A stretch of 37,660 nucleotides of DNA. Origin: Chimaeribacter coloradensis. Lineage in GTDB: Bacteria; Pseudomonadota; Gammaproteobacteria; Enterobacterales; Enterobacteriaceae. Shown in pieces: positions 9,488 through 19,105 of this stretch. The translations under genes were made by a program, and so were the position numbers. Where the stretch lies: positions 1 to 37,660 of the forward strand of contig NZ_PJZH01000032.1 in NCBI RefSeq assembly GCF_002858715.1. Direction: 5' to 3'. The notes beneath the pieces are model-generated. The model made no database searches, was not told the origin of the DNA, and was given only the letters and a program-made list of their open reading frames with translations. The number at the start of each line of letters is the position of its first letter. Position 1 is the stretch's first letter.

Positions 9488-10206
9488 GGTTGCGCCGTCT
9501 CCCAGGCGTTGGGGGCGAACAGGTAGCCTTTGTTGCGCACGGTTTTGATGCGGAACGGCTCCAGCGCGTTGTCATAGAGTTTGCGGCGCAAGCGGGAGAT
9601 CGCCACGTCGATGCTGCGGTCCATGCCGTCATAACTCACGCCGCGCAGCGTCTTCAGCAGCGCCTCGCGGTCCATAATCTGCCCGGCGTGGGTGGCCAGC
9701 TCCCACAGCAGGTCAAAGTCAGAGGTGGAGAGGGTGATGGTCTCCGCGCCGAGCGTCACCTGGCGGTTCACCGGGTCGATGCAGAGCAGCCCGAAGTGCA
9801 GGGCGTTGCGCGAGAGCAGCGGCGACTCCTCGCGCGTGGGTTGCTGGCTGTGCTGGCGCAGGTGCAGCCGCAGGCGTGCCAGCAGCACTGCCGGTGGCGT
9901 GGTTTTCAGGATGTAGTCGTTGGCCCCCATCTCCAGCGAGAGGATATGGTTCATGTCGCTGTCCAGCGAGGTGAGCAGCACAATCGGGCCGGGAAACAGC
10001 GGCCGCAGGTCGCGGCAGAGCGTCATGCCGTCTTTGCCGGGCAGCATGATGTCGAGCAGCACCAGATCGGGCTGTTCGCGCTCAATCACCGCCTGGGCCG
10101 TGTCGCCGCGCGGCTCCACCACCACCTCAATATCATGTTTGCCCAGGTAGGCGGCAATCAGCTTGCCGACGTCCGGATCATCTTCAACGAACACTATTCT
10201 ATTCAT
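9484..10206 (-). CDS. rstA: Response regulator RstA (OmpR/PhoB type)
   Basis: The 240-aa product has an N-terminal receiver with acidic pocket VEDD (8-10), phospho-acceptor Asp52 in LLDIMLPG and the switch region LLTSLDSDMNH. It ends with a winged-helix DNA-binding domain (LRGVSYDGMDRSIDVAISRLRRKL) nearly identical to E. coli RstA. I chose the ATG at 10206 because the protein then starts MNRIVFVEDD, flush with the receiver domain; the open frame extends 25 residues further without support. No strong Shine-Dalgarno is visible. The gene is first in rstAB. A conserved recognition helix suggests it still binds RstA-box DNA, and a candidate lies before ydgH. Confidence 0.95.
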   Translation of the reverse strand: MNRIVFVEDDPDVGKLIAAYLGKHDIEVVVEPRGDTAQAVIEREQPDLVLLDIMLPGKDGMTLCRDLRPLFPGPIVLLTSLDSDMNHILSLEMGANDYILKTTPPAVLLARLRLHLRQHSQQPTREESPLLSRNALHFGLLCIDPVNRQVTLGAETITLSTSDFDLLWELATHAGQIMDREALLKTLRGVSYDGMDRSIDVAISRLRRKLYDNALEPFRIKTVRNKGYLFAPNAWETAQP

Positions 10207-10482
10207 GGCGTTAATACAGGATAAGGAATTGATTGAGCGGAAGCCCAGCATAGCGCGTGCCGCCGGGGGATGCCACGCCACAATGGTAATAGGGTATGAG
10301 TGCCCGGGCAGCGGCGTAAATTATTCATGGTGCCAATGAATCATTACAGTTTATCCTGTTTTATGCATGGACTGTTGCTGGCAATCGCCCGGGTGAATAT
10401 GCCATGATAAGCGCCGTACTTTTGAAACGTCTTTTCAATGAATTATTTCAAGGCCAGGCTCTGGCCAGGAGAGGAACCGGGG

Positions 10483-10899
10483 ATGACGACAGATCGCCTT
10501 GCATCCGGTGCGGGCAGCGAACGCGTCTGCTTTAATTACATGGAGTATCTCTCTGCGTCGTGCAAGAAACAGTGGCGTTTCGTTGATGCGATTTATGGTG
10601 TCCTGCCTATTTTCGGCCTGGTGCTGAAATCCCGAGCGGCCCCGGCCCAGTCACGGCAGGAGCAGCTCAAGGAGCTGGCGTTGCAGGTGGTCTCCACCCA
10701 GGTCAGCGACGAGGTGAACGTTGCCCGGCTGATCCTGCTGGCACGGCAACAGGGGTTGCAGGCGGTGGACATCTGCCTCCCCTATGCACTGACGCCGGAA
10801 CAGCTGGCGGTGGTGCGGGAAGAGTGTGAGCAGGAGGATGTGGTGCTGGTGCAGCACGGCGAATGCCTGACGGTGACGTTAACACCCGCCCGGCACTGA
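10483..10899 (+). CDS. Hypothetical protein, 138 aa
   Basis: I do not recognise this family. From ATG 10483 (preceded by GAGAGGAACCGGGG, a good ribosome site) the protein starts MTTDRLASG. It has a short hydrophobic stretch (about 35-47, AIYGVLPIFGLVL) and then a soluble C-terminal half rich in Glu, Gln and Val with predicted alternating helix and strand (LARQQGLQAVDICLPYALTPEQLAVVREE). An upstream ATG at 10438 would add 15 residues but lacks a site. It sits between rstA (divergent) and ydgI (convergent), where E. coli has ydgC and folM. A strong terminator follows at once, supporting a real single-gene unit. Confidence 0.7.
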   Translation: MTTDRLASGAGSERVCFNYMEYLSASCKKQWRFVDAIYGVLPIFGLVLKSRAAPAQSRQEQLKELALQVVSTQVSDEVNVARLILLARQQGLQAVDICLPYALTPEQLAVVREECEQEDVVLVQHGECLTVTLTPARH

Positions 10900-10910
10900 G
10901 CGCCCGGCAT

Positions 10911-10949
10911 AAATAAAAAAAGGCCGTATCGGAAGATACGGCCTTTTTG
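10911..10949. terminator. Bidirectional terminator between orphan gene and ydgI
   Basis: Perfect 10-bp arms aggccgtatc (10921-10930) and gatacggcct (10935-10944) enclose a GGAA loop. An A-run precedes and a T-run follows. It can end the 138-aa gene (plus) and ydgI (minus), whose stop codon is about 20 bp away. Confidence 0.92.
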
Positions 10950-10969
10950 TTTCACCAACGTGCGCAAAA

Positions 10970-12361
10970 TCAGTGCATCATCATCCAGCCGGCAGGCAGG
11001 CTCGCCAGCAGCAGCAGGGCGATGCCCGACCACTCCATACGGTTCAGCGCCTTCGGTGCGGCATGGCCACGGCGCGCATACAGGAACACCAGCACGCCCG
11101 GCGCATAAAGCAGCACAGAGAGCAGCAGGTGCATCAGCCCGGAGGCGTAGAGCATCCACAAACCGTAGGCGCAGGCCCCGCAGGCGGCCAGCGTCAGGCG
11201 GCGGTCGTGACGCTGCCGCGCCAGTTTGAATAAGAATGCACCCACCAGCAGGTAAGGCACCAGAATCATCTCAGAGGCGATGGTCAACAGGTTGTTATAG
11301 TCGCTGCCGGTCAGCCAGATCAGCACCAGCGCCAGCTGTACCGAGCCGTTGGTCATCCAGAGCGACGGGGCCGGGGCACCGAACTGATTCTGCCCGTAGA
11401 AAATGCGCGGGAACGCCCCCTGTTCAGCGGCCAGCAGCGGCACTTCCGCCGCCATGATCGTCCAGCTCAGGTAGGCCCCGCACACAGACACAATCAGCCC
11501 GGCGGCGATAATAATCTGGCCGTAAGGCCCCATCAGGTCCACCATCAGCCCGGCCATGGACGGGTTGCGCATCTCAGCCAGCTCGGCACGCGGCAGCACA
11601 CCCAGCGACAGCAGGGTAATCAGCAGGTAGACGCCGAGGGCGCTGACCACGGCCAGCATGGTGGCACGGCCGACGTCACGTTTGTTCTTCGCCCGCGCCG
11701 ACACCACCACCGCGCCCTCCACGCCGATGAAGACCCACAGGGTAAACAGCATGGTGTCTTTCACCTGCTGCCACACCGGGGTACCCAGCGCCAGCCCTTT
11801 GAAGTCCAGCTTAAAGGTGTCGAATTTAAAGGCGAGGGCGGCCAGCACCACAAACAGCCCCAGCGGCAGCAGCTTGCCCAGCGTGGCGGCCATATTGATC
11901 CCGGCGGCAGTCTTCACGCCGCGCAGCACCAGCGCATGCACCCCCCACAGCAGGATGGATTCACCAATCAGCGCCTGCCAGGTGTTGCCGTCGCCGAAAA
12001 TCACGCTGCCCGGCGAATCGGTAAAGAAGCTCACCGCCGCAAACACGATCACCAGATAGGAGACGTTGGCGATCACCGCGCAGAGCCAGTAACCCCAGGC
12101 GGAGCAGAAGCCAATCAGCTCGCCGAAGCCCTCTTTGGCATAGGTGAAGATGCCGCCGTCGAGATCCGGCCGCAACCGGGAGATCAGCAGCATCGCCAGC
12201 GCCAGGAACAGAATGCCGACGCCGGTGATGCCCCAGCCGATCAGCAGGGCGGCGGGGCTGGCGACTGCCGCCATATTTTGCGGCAGGCTGAAGACCCCGG
12301 CACCCAGCATTGAGCTGAGCACCAGGGCGGTGAGTGCGGTTAACCCTAATTTTTTTTCCAA
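10970..12361 (-). CDS. ydgI: YdgI (ArcD-like) basic amino-acid/polyamine antiporter
   Basis: The 463-aa inner-membrane protein has about 12 hydrophobic helices. It belongs to the APC superfamily, basic amino-acid/polyamine antiporter group (ArcD/YdgI), and is close to E. coli YdgI (460 aa) along the whole length. The N-terminal GAGVFSLPQNMA motif is the unwound TM1 substrate-binding segment of APC carriers. The likely activity is arginine:ornithine or similar exchange; the substrate of E. coli YdgI has not to my knowledge been settled. It starts with TTG (12361): the first residues (EKKLGLTALTALVLSSMLGAG) match YdgI exactly there, no in-frame ATG lies nearby, and GGAAGAGG precedes it. Confidence 0.92.
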   Translation of the reverse strand: MEKKLGLTALTALVLSSMLGAGVFSLPQNMAAVASPAALLIGWGITGVGILFLALAMLLISRLRPDLDGGIFTYAKEGFGELIGFCSAWGYWLCAVIANVSYLVIVFAAVSFFTDSPGSVIFGDGNTWQALIGESILLWGVHALVLRGVKTAAGINMAATLGKLLPLGLFVVLAALAFKFDTFKLDFKGLALGTPVWQQVKDTMLFTLWVFIGVEGAVVVSARAKNKRDVGRATMLAVVSALGVYLLITLLSLGVLPRAELAEMRNPSMAGLMVDLMGPYGQIIIAAGLIVSVCGAYLSWTIMAAEVPLLAAEQGAFPRIFYGQNQFGAPAPSLWMTNGSVQLALVLIWLTGSDYNNLLTIASEMILVPYLLVGAFLFKLARQRHDRRLTLAACGACAYGLWMLYASGLMHLLLSVLLYAPGVLVFLYARRGHAAPKALNRMEWSGIALLLLASLPAGWMMMH

Positions 12362-12570
12362 TGTCCTCTTCCAAATGCAGAGTAAATGACCAGGTGTTAA
12401 TTTCAAGTCAGCACAATGTTGATGTGTTGCTTGCTTATGTCGGGGGATTGCCCTGAAAAAGTGGGCAGATTTTACGGAGTGATGCCGGGGGATGCAATGC
12501 GCGCCGCATAAAATTATGCAGGCGATCCGCATAAATAAACAGGCCCTGGGCGGGCAGGCTGCGGAAAAGC

Positions 12571-12596
12571 CAATAAAAAAGGCAGCCGGGGCTGCC
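12571..12596 (-). terminator. Intrinsic terminator of ydgH
   Basis: The stem is ggcagc (12581-12586) with gctgcc (12591-12596) and a 4-base loop. TTTTTTATTG follows on the minus strand. It lies about 20 bp past the ydgH stop codon. Confidence 0.88.
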
Positions 12597-12615
12597 TGGT
12601 ACGCAGGGGGGAGAA

Positions 12616-13569
12616 TTATTTGTAAATGTCGGCGCTGATGGTCAGGTTGCCGCCGCTCTGGTTCTGCTCCCATTGGCGGGTAATGTGGTAGAACTTGGCC
12701 CCCTTGGCCGCAGCCCGCTTGGCGACTTCCGAGGAGATGTCGGTCATGCTGCCGAAGTGGCCGGTAAAGGTCACGGAGTCAAACGGCACCATCTGCGCGG
12801 CAGTGGCGTTGTTCAGCTCCTGGATTTTGTTGCCGTCCGGCAGGGTCACGGTATAACGCTCACCGGTAGAGGACTGGGTCTCGAAGAAACGGCCCACCTC
12901 ACGGCTCGGGGTGCCGGAGGAGGCGACGCCCGGGATCTCCACCTGTTTCGCCGCTGCGCCGCCGGTCGCCAGCGCGGCTTTGCCCGCTTCCGAGTTCGCC
13001 GGGATCACATCCGGGCTCTGCACTTTGCGTTCTTTGGCGTCTTTCTTATAGACATAGGCGGTGATGAACTGGTTGCCGCCCTGGTTGGCGTCGATCTGGC
13101 GGATGATGAAGAAGGCGTCGGCATCTTTCTTCTTCGCGGCCTTGGAGACGGCGTCACTGATGTCCGGCTGGCTGCGGAAGAAGCCGCTGACGGTCACGGT
13201 GTCATAAGGCTCCAGGCGGTAGGCTTCCGGTTTCGGCAGCTCGCGTACCCCGTTGAATACGCGGTATTCCGGCTTGCTGGTGTCCGTGGCGTCGTTGTGG
13301 TAGAGGTCAGCCGTCACCCGCCAGTTGCCGCCGTTATTGCTATTATTGATGTCCTGGATATAGAAGGCATCGGCCCCTTGTTTGTCCGCCTTGCGTGACA
13401 CGGCGGCCGCCGCATCATTAATGGCGTTGAACCGCCCGCTGAGAGTGATGCGGTCAAACGGTTTCAGGGCTGCGGCTTTCTCTGGGGTAAGTTCCTGCGC
13501 GGCGTGAGCAGCAGAGAGCGCAGAAATTGAAAACAGGGCTGATGCGATAATCGTGTTCTTCAGCTTCAT
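12616..13569 (-). CDS. ydgH: YdgH, exported protein with three DUF1471 (YdgH/BhsA/McbA) repeats
   Basis: The 317-aa product (E. coli YdgH 314) has a signal peptide (MKLKNTIIASALFSISALSAAHA, cleaved near residue 23). Three homologous ~55-residue DUF1471 units follow, each built around a PFDxITxSGxF-type strand and a final GGNxxITADxYK-type strand (near 40-100, 125-185 and 265-317). DUF1471 proteins are small periplasmic proteins tied to stress and biofilm; YdgH itself is poorly understood. The start was fixed by AAGGA six bases before ATG 13569. The gene is monocistronic with its own terminator and divergent from pntA. An RstA-box-like sequence lies 55 bp upstream. Confidence 0.95.
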   Translation of the reverse strand: MKLKNTIIASALFSISALSAAHAAQELTPEKAAALKPFDRITLSGRFNAINDAAAAVSRKADKQGADAFYIQDINNSNNGGNWRVTADLYHNDATDTSKPEYRVFNGVRELPKPEAYRLEPYDTVTVSGFFRSQPDISDAVSKAAKKKDADAFFIIRQIDANQGGNQFITAYVYKKDAKERKVQSPDVIPANSEAGKAALATGGAAAKQVEIPGVASSGTPSREVGRFFETQSSTGERYTVTLPDGNKIQELNNATAAQMVPFDSVTFTGHFGSMTDISSEVAKRAAAKGAKFYHITRQWEQNQSGGNLTISADIYK

Positions 13570-14123
13570 AATAAATCCTTTCGCCTTGCGCATTTACATA
13601 AGAAACGTGCTGACTTCTTGTTATGTAACAGTAATGTATAACAAAACAGCGACAATTATGACATGTAAACAGGATGGGTGTCTCAGCTATTTATGTTACC
13701 GGCCACTGACCGCGGCTGCGGCCGTGCCGGGCACCGCCTGCAGGCTAATGCCGATTAGTTTTGCGTATAACGCAATGTGCTGCATAAGCATTAATAATTA
13801 ACACTCTTCTTACTTGCGGGCAGGCCGCGCACGCTGCCGGGCGGCGCGGCAGTGTAGTCAGTGGGTAATAGTTTGCAAATTTTTAGACAAAATGTTGCGT
13901 TTATTTGAAAAGAAAATCGCAAAAAAGCGTGCTGCCTTCCATTTTTAACAAAAAATCCGCGCCCGGCCGGGCGATTGATAGATCATAAGTCACAGATTCA
14001 GTAGGTTATATCGGTTCTGTAACGGGTTATTCCGCGACCAGGCGGACATTTCCCGCCGGGTGGAAACGTGCAACGGCACGGTAACAATCCCCTCTACAAC
14101 ATCCTCACGGTAAAAGGATCATT
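13570..14123. promoter_or_regulatory. Divergent ydgH/pntA intergenic region
   Basis: This 554-bp gap has no credible gene; a plus frame at 13553-13801 has no ribosome site and odd composition. The ydgH side carries an imperfect 27-bp inverted repeat (TTGTTAT 13618-13624, ATAACAA 13638-13644) that overlaps an RstA-box-like sequence. An AT-rich stretch at 13860-13955 probably holds promoter elements for pntA, and a perfect 12-bp palindrome gcccggccgggc lies at 13961-13972. AAGGA sits 6 bases before the pntA ATG. I cannot place the start sites. Confidence 0.55.
13624..13638 (-). promoter_or_regulatory. RstA-box-like site upstream of ydgH
   Basis: On the minus strand this reads TACATTACTGTTACA. 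The published E. coli RstA box is TACATNTNGTTACA, so both half-sites match exactly but the spacer is one base longer (TACT instead of three bases). It lies 55 bp before the ydgH start, a plausible operator position. Confidence 0.4.
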
Positions 14124-15653
14124 ATGCGTATTGGTGTACCTAAAGAGCGGGCGGCCAATGAAGCCCGGGTGGCCGCCACACCGAAAACGGTGGAGCAGCT
14201 GCTGAAACTGGGGTTCAGCGTGGCGGTTGAACAGGGCGCGGGGCAGGCCGCCAGCTTCGGGGATCAGGCGTTTCAGGAAGCGGGCGCGCTCGTCACAGAC
14301 GGGGATGACGTCTGGCACTCGGAAATCATCCTGAAAGTGAACGCGCCGGATGCCCGCGAAGTGGCGCTGCTGCAACCGGGCACCACGCTCATCAGCTTCA
14401 TCTGGCCGGCACAGAACCCGGAACTGCTGCAACAGCTGGCGGAACGCCGGGTCACGGTGCTGGCGATGGACTCGGTGCCGCGCATCTCGCGGGCGCAGTC
14501 GATGGACGCGCTCAGCTCGATGGCCAACATCGCCGGTTACCGCGCGATTGTAGAGGCCGCCCATGAATTCGGCCGCTTCTTTACCGGCCAGATCACCGCG
14601 GCAGGCAAGGTGCCCCCGGCAAAAGTAATGGTAATCGGTGCCGGCGTGGCCGGGCTGGCCGCCATCGGCGCGGCGGGCAGCCTGGGCGCTATCGTGCGCG
14701 CCTTCGACACCCGCCCGGAAGTGAAAGAGCAGGTGCAGAGCATGGGCGCGGAGTTCCTGGAGCTGGATTTCCAGGAGGAGGCGGGCAGCGGTGACGGTTA
14801 TGCCAAAGTGATGTCTGAGGCCTTTATCAAGGCGGAGATGGCGCTGTTTGCCGCGCAGGCGCAGGAGGTGGACATCATCGTCACCACGGCGCTGATCCCC
14901 GGCCGCCCGGCCCCGAAACTGATCACCCGTGAGATGGTGGCCTCGATGAAGCCCGGCAGCGTGATTGTTGACCTGGCGGCGCAGACCGGCGGCAACTGTG
15001 AGCTGACGGTGGCGGATCAGATTACCGTAACGGAAAACGGCGTGCGCATCATCGGCTATACCGATTTGCCGAGCCGCCTGCCGACCCAGTCCTCCCAGCT
15101 CTACGGCACCAACCTGGTTAACCTGCTGAAACTGCTCTGCAAAGAGAAAAACGGCGAGGTGGTGATCGACTTTGACGACACAGTGATCCGCGGCGTCACG
15201 GTCGTGAAAAGCGGGGAGATCACCTGGCCGGCCCCGCCGATCCAGGTCTCCGCCCAGCCGAAAGCGGCGGCCGCTGTGGAACCGCAGGCTGCCGCGCCGC
15301 AGGCACCGGCCTCCCCGCTGAAGAAATACCTCCTCCTGGCGATCGCCGTGATCCTGTTTGGCTGGCTGGCCAACGTCGCCCCGCGGGAGTTTTTGTCACA
15401 CTTCACTGTGTTTGCGCTGTCATGCGTGGTGGGCTACTACGTGGTGTGGAACGTCAGCCATGCGCTGCACACCCCGCTGATGTCGGTCACCAACGCCATC
15501 TCCGGGATCATTGTGGTGGGGGCGCTGTTGCAGATCGGCCACGGCGGCTGGGTGACCTTCTTCTCCTTTATTGCCGTGCTGATTGCCAGCATCAATATCT
15601 TCGGTGGCTTCACCGTCACGCAGCGCATGCTGAAAATGTTCCGGAAAAACTAA
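14124..15653 (+). CDS. pntA: NAD(P)+ transhydrogenase subunit alpha
   Basis: The 509-aa product (E. coli 510) is the alpha subunit of the proton-translocating transhydrogenase, which uses proton motive force to drive NADH + NADP+ to NAD+ + NADPH. Domain I binds NAD(H), with the [18 protein letters not shown] Rossmann loop near 171-188 and acidic Asp after IVRAF. After a Pro/Ala linker (about 375-395) come the domain II membrane helices (about 400-500). ATG 14124 has AAGGA at ideal spacing. pntB follows 10 bp after the stop, forming a two-gene operon as in E. coli. Confidence 0.98.
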   Translation: MRIGVPKERAANEARVAATPKTVEQLLKLGFSVAVEQGAGQAASFGDQAFQEAGALVTDGDDVWHSEIILKVNAPDAREVALLQPGTTLISFIWPAQNPELLQQLAERRVTVLAMDSVPRISRAQSMDALSSMANIAGYRAIVEAAHEFGRFFTGQITAAGKVPPAKVMVIGAGVAGLAAIGAAGSLGAIVRAFDTRPEVKEQVQSMGAEFLELDFQEEAGSGDGYAKVMSEAFIKAEMALFAAQAQEVDIIVTTALIPGRPAPKLITREMVASMKPGSVIVDLAAQTGGNCELTVADQITVTENGVRIIGYTDLPSRLPTQSSQLYGTNLVNLLKLLCKEKNGEVVIDFDDTVIRGVTVVKSGEITWPAPPIQVSAQPKAAAAVEPQAAAPQAPASPLKKYLLLAIAVILFGWLANVAPREFLSHFTVFALSCVVGYYVVWNVSHALHTPLMSVTNAISGIIVVGALLQIGHGGWVTFFSFIAVLIASINIFGGFTVTQRMLKMFRKN

Positions 15654-15663
15654 GAGGTCATAT

Positions 15664-17055
15664 ATGTCTGAAGGATTAGTCACTGCAGCATATATTGTTG
15701 CCGCTGTGTTGTTTATTTTCAGCCTTGCCGGGCTGTCAAAACATGAAACCTCACGCCAGGGGAATATTTTCGGCGTCACCGGGATGGCGATTGCGCTGAT
15801 CGCCACCATTCTCGGCCCCGATACCGGCCACGTCGGCTGGATCATTGTGGCGATGGTGATCGGCGGGGCGATCGGCATCCATCTGGCGCGCAAAGTCGAA
15901 ATGACGGAAATGCCGGAGCTGGTGGCGATTTTGCACAGCTTCGTCGGGCTGGCGGCGGTGCTGGTGGGCTTTAACAGCTACCTGGACCACGGCGGCGCGC
16001 CGATGATGCCGGTGATGGAGAACATCCACCTGACCGAGGTCTTCCTCGGGATCTTTATCGGCGCGGTAACCTTTACCGGCTCGATTGTGGCCTTCGGCAA
16101 GCTGCGCGGCAAAATCTCCTCCAAACCGCTGATGCTGCCGAACCGCCACAAGCTGAACCTGGCGGCGCTGGTGGTTTCGGCGATGATGCTGATCATCTTT
16201 GTGCGCACCGACAGCGCCGGCTGGCAGGCCTTTGCGCTGCTGGTGATGACGGTGATTGCGCTGGCGTTCGGCTGGCACCTGGTGGCCTCTATCGGCGGTG
16301 CGGATATGCCGGTGGTGGTGTCGATGCTGAACTCCTACTCCGGGTGGGCGGCGGCGGCGGCCGGTTTCATGCTGAGCAACGACCTGCTGATTGTCACCGG
16401 GGCGCTGGTCGGCTCCTCCGGTGCGATCCTCTCCTACATCATGTGCAAGGCGATGAACCGCTCGTTTATCAGCGTGATCGCCGGGGGCTTCGGCACCGAC
16501 GGCGGCTCCACCGGTGAGGCGGAAGAGATGGGCGAGTACCGCGAAACCACGGCGGAAGAGGTGGCCGAGCTGCTGAAAAACTCCACCTCGGTGATCATCA
16601 CCCCCGGCTACGGCATGGCGGTGGCACAGGCGCAATACCCGGTGCATGACATCACCGCCAGACTGCGCGCACGCGGCATCAAGGTGCGTTTCGGCATCCA
16701 TCCGGTGGCCGGGCGCTTGCCGGGGCATATGAACGTGCTGCTGGCCGAGGCCAAAGTGCCGTATGACATCGTGCTGGAGATGGACGAAATCAATGAGGAT
16801 TTCAGCGACACCGACACCGTGCTGGTGATCGGCGCGAATGACACAGTCAACCCTGCCGCGCAGGAGGACCCGCGCAGCCCGATCGCCGGGATGCCGGTGC
16901 TGGAGGTGTGGAAAGCGCAGAACGTGATTGTGTTCAAACGCTCGATGAATACCGGCTATGCCGGGGTGCAGAACCCGCTGTTCTTCAAGGAAAATACCCA
17001 GATGCTGTTTGGCGATGCCAAAGAGAGCGTGGACAATATCCTGCGGGCGCTGTGA
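15664..17055 (+). CDS. pntB: NAD(P)+ transhydrogenase subunit beta
   Basis: The 463-aa product (E. coli 462) supplies the rest of membrane domain II (about nine helices in the first 265 residues) and the soluble NADP(H)-binding domain III. That domain has [12 protein letters not shown] near residues 313-324 and the NDTVNPAAQ and [11 protein letters not shown] motifs typical of PntB. With PntA it forms the alpha2beta2 proton pump of the inner membrane. GAGG lies just before its ATG. A GC hairpin and a strong terminator follow. Confidence 0.98.
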   Translation: MSEGLVTAAYIVAAVLFIFSLAGLSKHETSRQGNIFGVTGMAIALIATILGPDTGHVGWIIVAMVIGGAIGIHLARKVEMTEMPELVAILHSFVGLAAVLVGFNSYLDHGGAPMMPVMENIHLTEVFLGIFIGAVTFTGSIVAFGKLRGKISSKPLMLPNRHKLNLAALVVSAMMLIIFVRTDSAGWQAFALLVMTVIALAFGWHLVASIGGADMPVVVSMLNSYSGWAAAAAGFMLSNDLLIVTGALVGSSGAILSYIMCKAMNRSFISVIAGGFGTDGGSTGEAEEMGEYRETTAEEVAELLKNSTSVIITPGYGMAVAQAQYPVHDITARLRARGIKVRFGIHPVAGRLPGHMNVLLAEAKVPYDIVLEMDEINEDFSDTDTVLVIGANDTVNPAAQEDPRSPIAGMPVLEVWKAQNVIVFKRSMNTGYAGVQNPLFFKENTQMLFGDAKESVDNILRAL

Positions 17056-17063
17056 CGGGTAAC

Positions 17064-17085
17064 CCGGCCGCCAGTCGGCGGCCGG
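17064..17085. repeat. GC-rich hairpin after pntB
   Basis: Perfect 9-bp arms ccggccgcc (17064-17072) and ggcggccgg (17077-17085) around a 4-base loop, 8 bp past the pntB stop. No T-run follows, so it more likely protects the 3' end of the mRNA than terminates. Confidence 0.6.
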
Positions 17086-17125
17086 AAATGCGGTGCTGAA
17101 CAGGCCGGAGAAAGCAAAAAACAGA

Positions 17126-17158
17126 AAACAAAAGGGTCGCCGCGGCGACCCTTTTTTA
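17126..17158. terminator. Bidirectional terminator between pntB and uspE
   Basis: The arms aaagggtcgcc/ggcgacccttt (17131-17154) form a near-continuous stem with a T-run on the plus strand and an A-run before it. It serves pntB (plus) and uspE (minus), whose stop is at 17171. Confidence 0.9.
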
Positions 17159-17170
17159 TGGCGGCTCCCC

Positions 17171-18169
17171 TCAGGAAACCGGGTTGTTTTCGCTGGGTGG
17201 GGTAGGTTCCGCCGTCGGCATTTTCGGTTCCTGCTGCTCCGCTTCCAGCGGGCAGACGAAATCGTCCGGTTTCAGCGCCAGCAGGTCACATTTCAGGTGA
17301 TCGATCACATGTTCTGTGGTGTTGCCGATAAAGGCCGCCGAAATGCCGGTGCGCCCGATGGTGCCCAGCACCACCACGCCCGCCTGAAGGTGCTCGGCCA
17401 GATCGGGAATGACCTCTTCCGGCAACCCTTTCTCGACGTGGGTGCGCTCTTCGCCCAGGCCGAATTTCTGCCGCAGGCTTTTCATCGCCAGCAGGTGCTG
17501 GCCGCGGATCGCGTCGTTATAGACGGTCGGGTCAAAGTCCGGCAGCTCAATCGCGATGTTAATTGGCGTCACCGGGTAGGCCCCCACCAGATGCACTTCG
17601 GTCTGGTTGACGTTTTGGGCCAGCGCCAGCGTCTCGCTGACCAGCTTCAGGTTCAGCGGGTCGTGGTACGGCTCCTCACTGGAGAGGTTCACCGCCACCA
17701 GCGCCTTACCGCCTTCCGGCCACGGCTGGTCTTTGACCATCCAGACCGGGCAGGGGCATTTGCGCAGCAGGTTCCAGTCGGTCGGGGTGAAGATCACCGA
17801 CTCCAGCCGGTCGTGCTGGTGGGTCATCTTCAGCACCAGATCGTGCTTTTCCGCCAGCACTTCCTGGATGATCGCTTCATAGGGGCGGTTGTGCCACACC
17901 ACCTTGATCTCGATCGGGACCCCGGCATCAATATAGTGACGGCACTGCTCACTGATCCAGGCAGCCCGCTGGCTGATTACGCCCTGACGCATGGCGGTCC
18001 GTTCATCAGGCGAAAGCAGGGTGGTCATTTCATACGAGAAATCATAAATGGACAGGAAGGCTTTGATGCGCCCGCCATTGTGCTGCACCAGGTAGACCGC
18101 GCGCCGCAGCGCAGGCTGGTCATCCTGGTTGGGGTCAATTGCCACCAGCAGATGTTGATAATTCGCCAT
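17171..18169 (-). CDS. uspE: Universal stress protein E (two tandem Usp domains)
   Basis: The 332-aa product is E. coli UspE-like (316 aa) with two tandem Usp domains (about 1-150 and 155-305) and a longer Pro/Glu-rich C-terminal tail. Features include [19 protein letters not shown] at the first strand-helix and the G-T-x-G-R-T-G nucleotide-loop remnant ([15 protein letters not shown]) in the second domain. UspE is a cytosolic stress protein involved in DNA-damage resistance, adhesion and motility. AGGAGG lies 5 bases before ATG 18169, which decides the start within a longer open frame. It lies downstream of fnr on the same strand, as in E. coli. Confidence 0.95.
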   Translation of the reverse strand: MANYQHLLVAIDPNQDDQPALRRAVYLVQHNGGRIKAFLSIYDFSYEMTTLLSPDERTAMRQGVISQRAAWISEQCRHYIDAGVPIEIKVVWHNRPYEAIIQEVLAEKHDLVLKMTHQHDRLESVIFTPTDWNLLRKCPCPVWMVKDQPWPEGGKALVAVNLSSEEPYHDPLNLKLVSETLALAQNVNQTEVHLVGAYPVTPINIAIELPDFDPTVYNDAIRGQHLLAMKSLRQKFGLGEERTHVEKGLPEEVIPDLAEHLQAGVVVLGTIGRTGISAAFIGNTTEHVIDHLKCDLLALKPDDFVCPLEAEQQEPKMPTAEPTPPSENNPVS

Positions 18170-18258
18170 AAGGTCCTCCTCACAGAGCTGTAAAATACAG
18201 ACTGTCAGCATACAGCGTAACTCAACATTCGAGAACAAGACAGGCGGAGAAGTGAGTC

Positions 18259-18289
18259 GGATCAATAAATTGCTTGAATTTATTGATCC
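18259..18289. repeat. Perfect 13-bp-arm inverted repeat between uspE and fnr
   Basis: The arms ggatcaataaatt (18259-18271) and aatttattgatcc (18277-18289) are perfect complements around a 5-base loop (gcttg). The site is 90 bp upstream of uspE and 41 bp past the fnr stop. It is AT-rich with no T-run on either strand, so it is not a good intrinsic terminator. It could be an operator for uspE or a 3' hairpin of the fnr mRNA. Confidence 0.7.
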
Positions 18290-18329
18290 CGACCAATAGA
18301 CAACTTACGGCGTTAACCGCCGGGGGAAA

Positions 18330-19085
18330 TCAGGCGACCTGGCGCGGGTTACCGGCCAGTTGCGCCAGCGCTTCGCCATTCTCGATAGTGATGTATTTGC
18401 CTTTCACACTGAGGATTTCGCTCTTCTGGAAGCGACCCAGCAGGCGGCTGATGGTTTCCACCGTCAGGCCGAGGTAGTTGCCGATGTCACCGCGCGTCAT
18501 GGTGAGGCGGAACTCACGCGGCGAGAAGCCGCGCTGGGCAAAGCGGCGCGCCAGGTTATAGATAAAGGCGGCCAGCCGCTCCTCGGCGTTTTTCTTCGAC
18601 AGCAGCAGGATCATATCCTGGTCGCCCTTAATCTCGCCGCTCATCAGGCGCATCATCTGCTGGCGCAGGTTGGGCATTTTGCCGGAGAGGTCATCCAGGG
18701 TTTCGAACGGGATCTCGCACACCATGGAGGTCTCCAGCGCCTGGGCAAAACTTGGGTGCTGGTGGGTGCCGATGGCGTCAAACCCTACCAGATCGCCCGC
18801 CAGATGGAAGCCGGTGATCTGCTCGTCGCCCTGTTCAGTGATGGTATAGCTTTTGATGGTGCCGGAGCGGATGGCGTAAAGCGATCTCAGCTCGTCGCCT
18901 GCCTGAAACAGCGCCTGTCCTTTCTGAATCGGCTTCTTCCTTTCGATAATATTATCGAGCTGATCGAGTTCATGTTCGTTCAGGGTAAAGGGGATGCACA
19001 ATTGGCTGATGCTGCAATCCTGACAATGGATAGCACAGCCGCCGGACTGGATACGTCGAATGATTCGCTGTTTTTCTGGGATCAT
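18330..19085 (-). CDS. fnr: Fumarate/nitrate reduction transcriptional regulator FNR
   Basis: The 251-aa product is almost identical to E. coli FNR (250 aa), with one extra residue (Gln6). The four [4Fe-4S] ligands are present as Cys21, Cys24, Cys30 and Cys123 (E. coli 20, 23, 29, 122). The CRP-fold sensor is followed by the dimer helix and a helix-turn-helix with recognition helix [12 protein letters not shown] that keeps the E-x-x-S-R contacts. It is the global switch to anaerobic gene expression. An FNR-type site just upstream indicates autorepression. Confidence 0.99.
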   Translation of the reverse strand: MIPEKQRIIRRIQSGGCAIHCQDCSISQLCIPFTLNEHELDQLDNIIERKKPIQKGQALFQAGDELRSLYAIRSGTIKSYTITEQGDEQITGFHLAGDLVGFDAIGTHQHPSFAQALETSMVCEIPFETLDDLSGKMPNLRQQMMRLMSGEIKGDQDMILLLSKKNAEERLAAFIYNLARRFAQRGFSPREFRLTMTRGDIGNYLGLTVETISRLLGRFQKSEILSVKGKYITIENGEALAQLAGNPRQVA

Positions 19086-19105
19086 AATAGTCGCTCAGGC
19101 AAGAA

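Noticed and set aside
10350-10364. Direct repeat TTTAT-5-TTTAT between rstA and the orphan gene, considered as a PhoP box because E. coli rstA is PhoP-controlled.
   Set aside because: The repeat period is 10, not 11 bp, the (T/G)GTTTA hexamer is incomplete, and it points toward the orphan gene, not rstA.
13553-13801. An 82-codon plus-strand frame between ydgH and pntA.
   Set aside because: It overlaps the ydgH start and its ribosome site, has no site of its own, and has an unusual composition with many Cys and Tyr.
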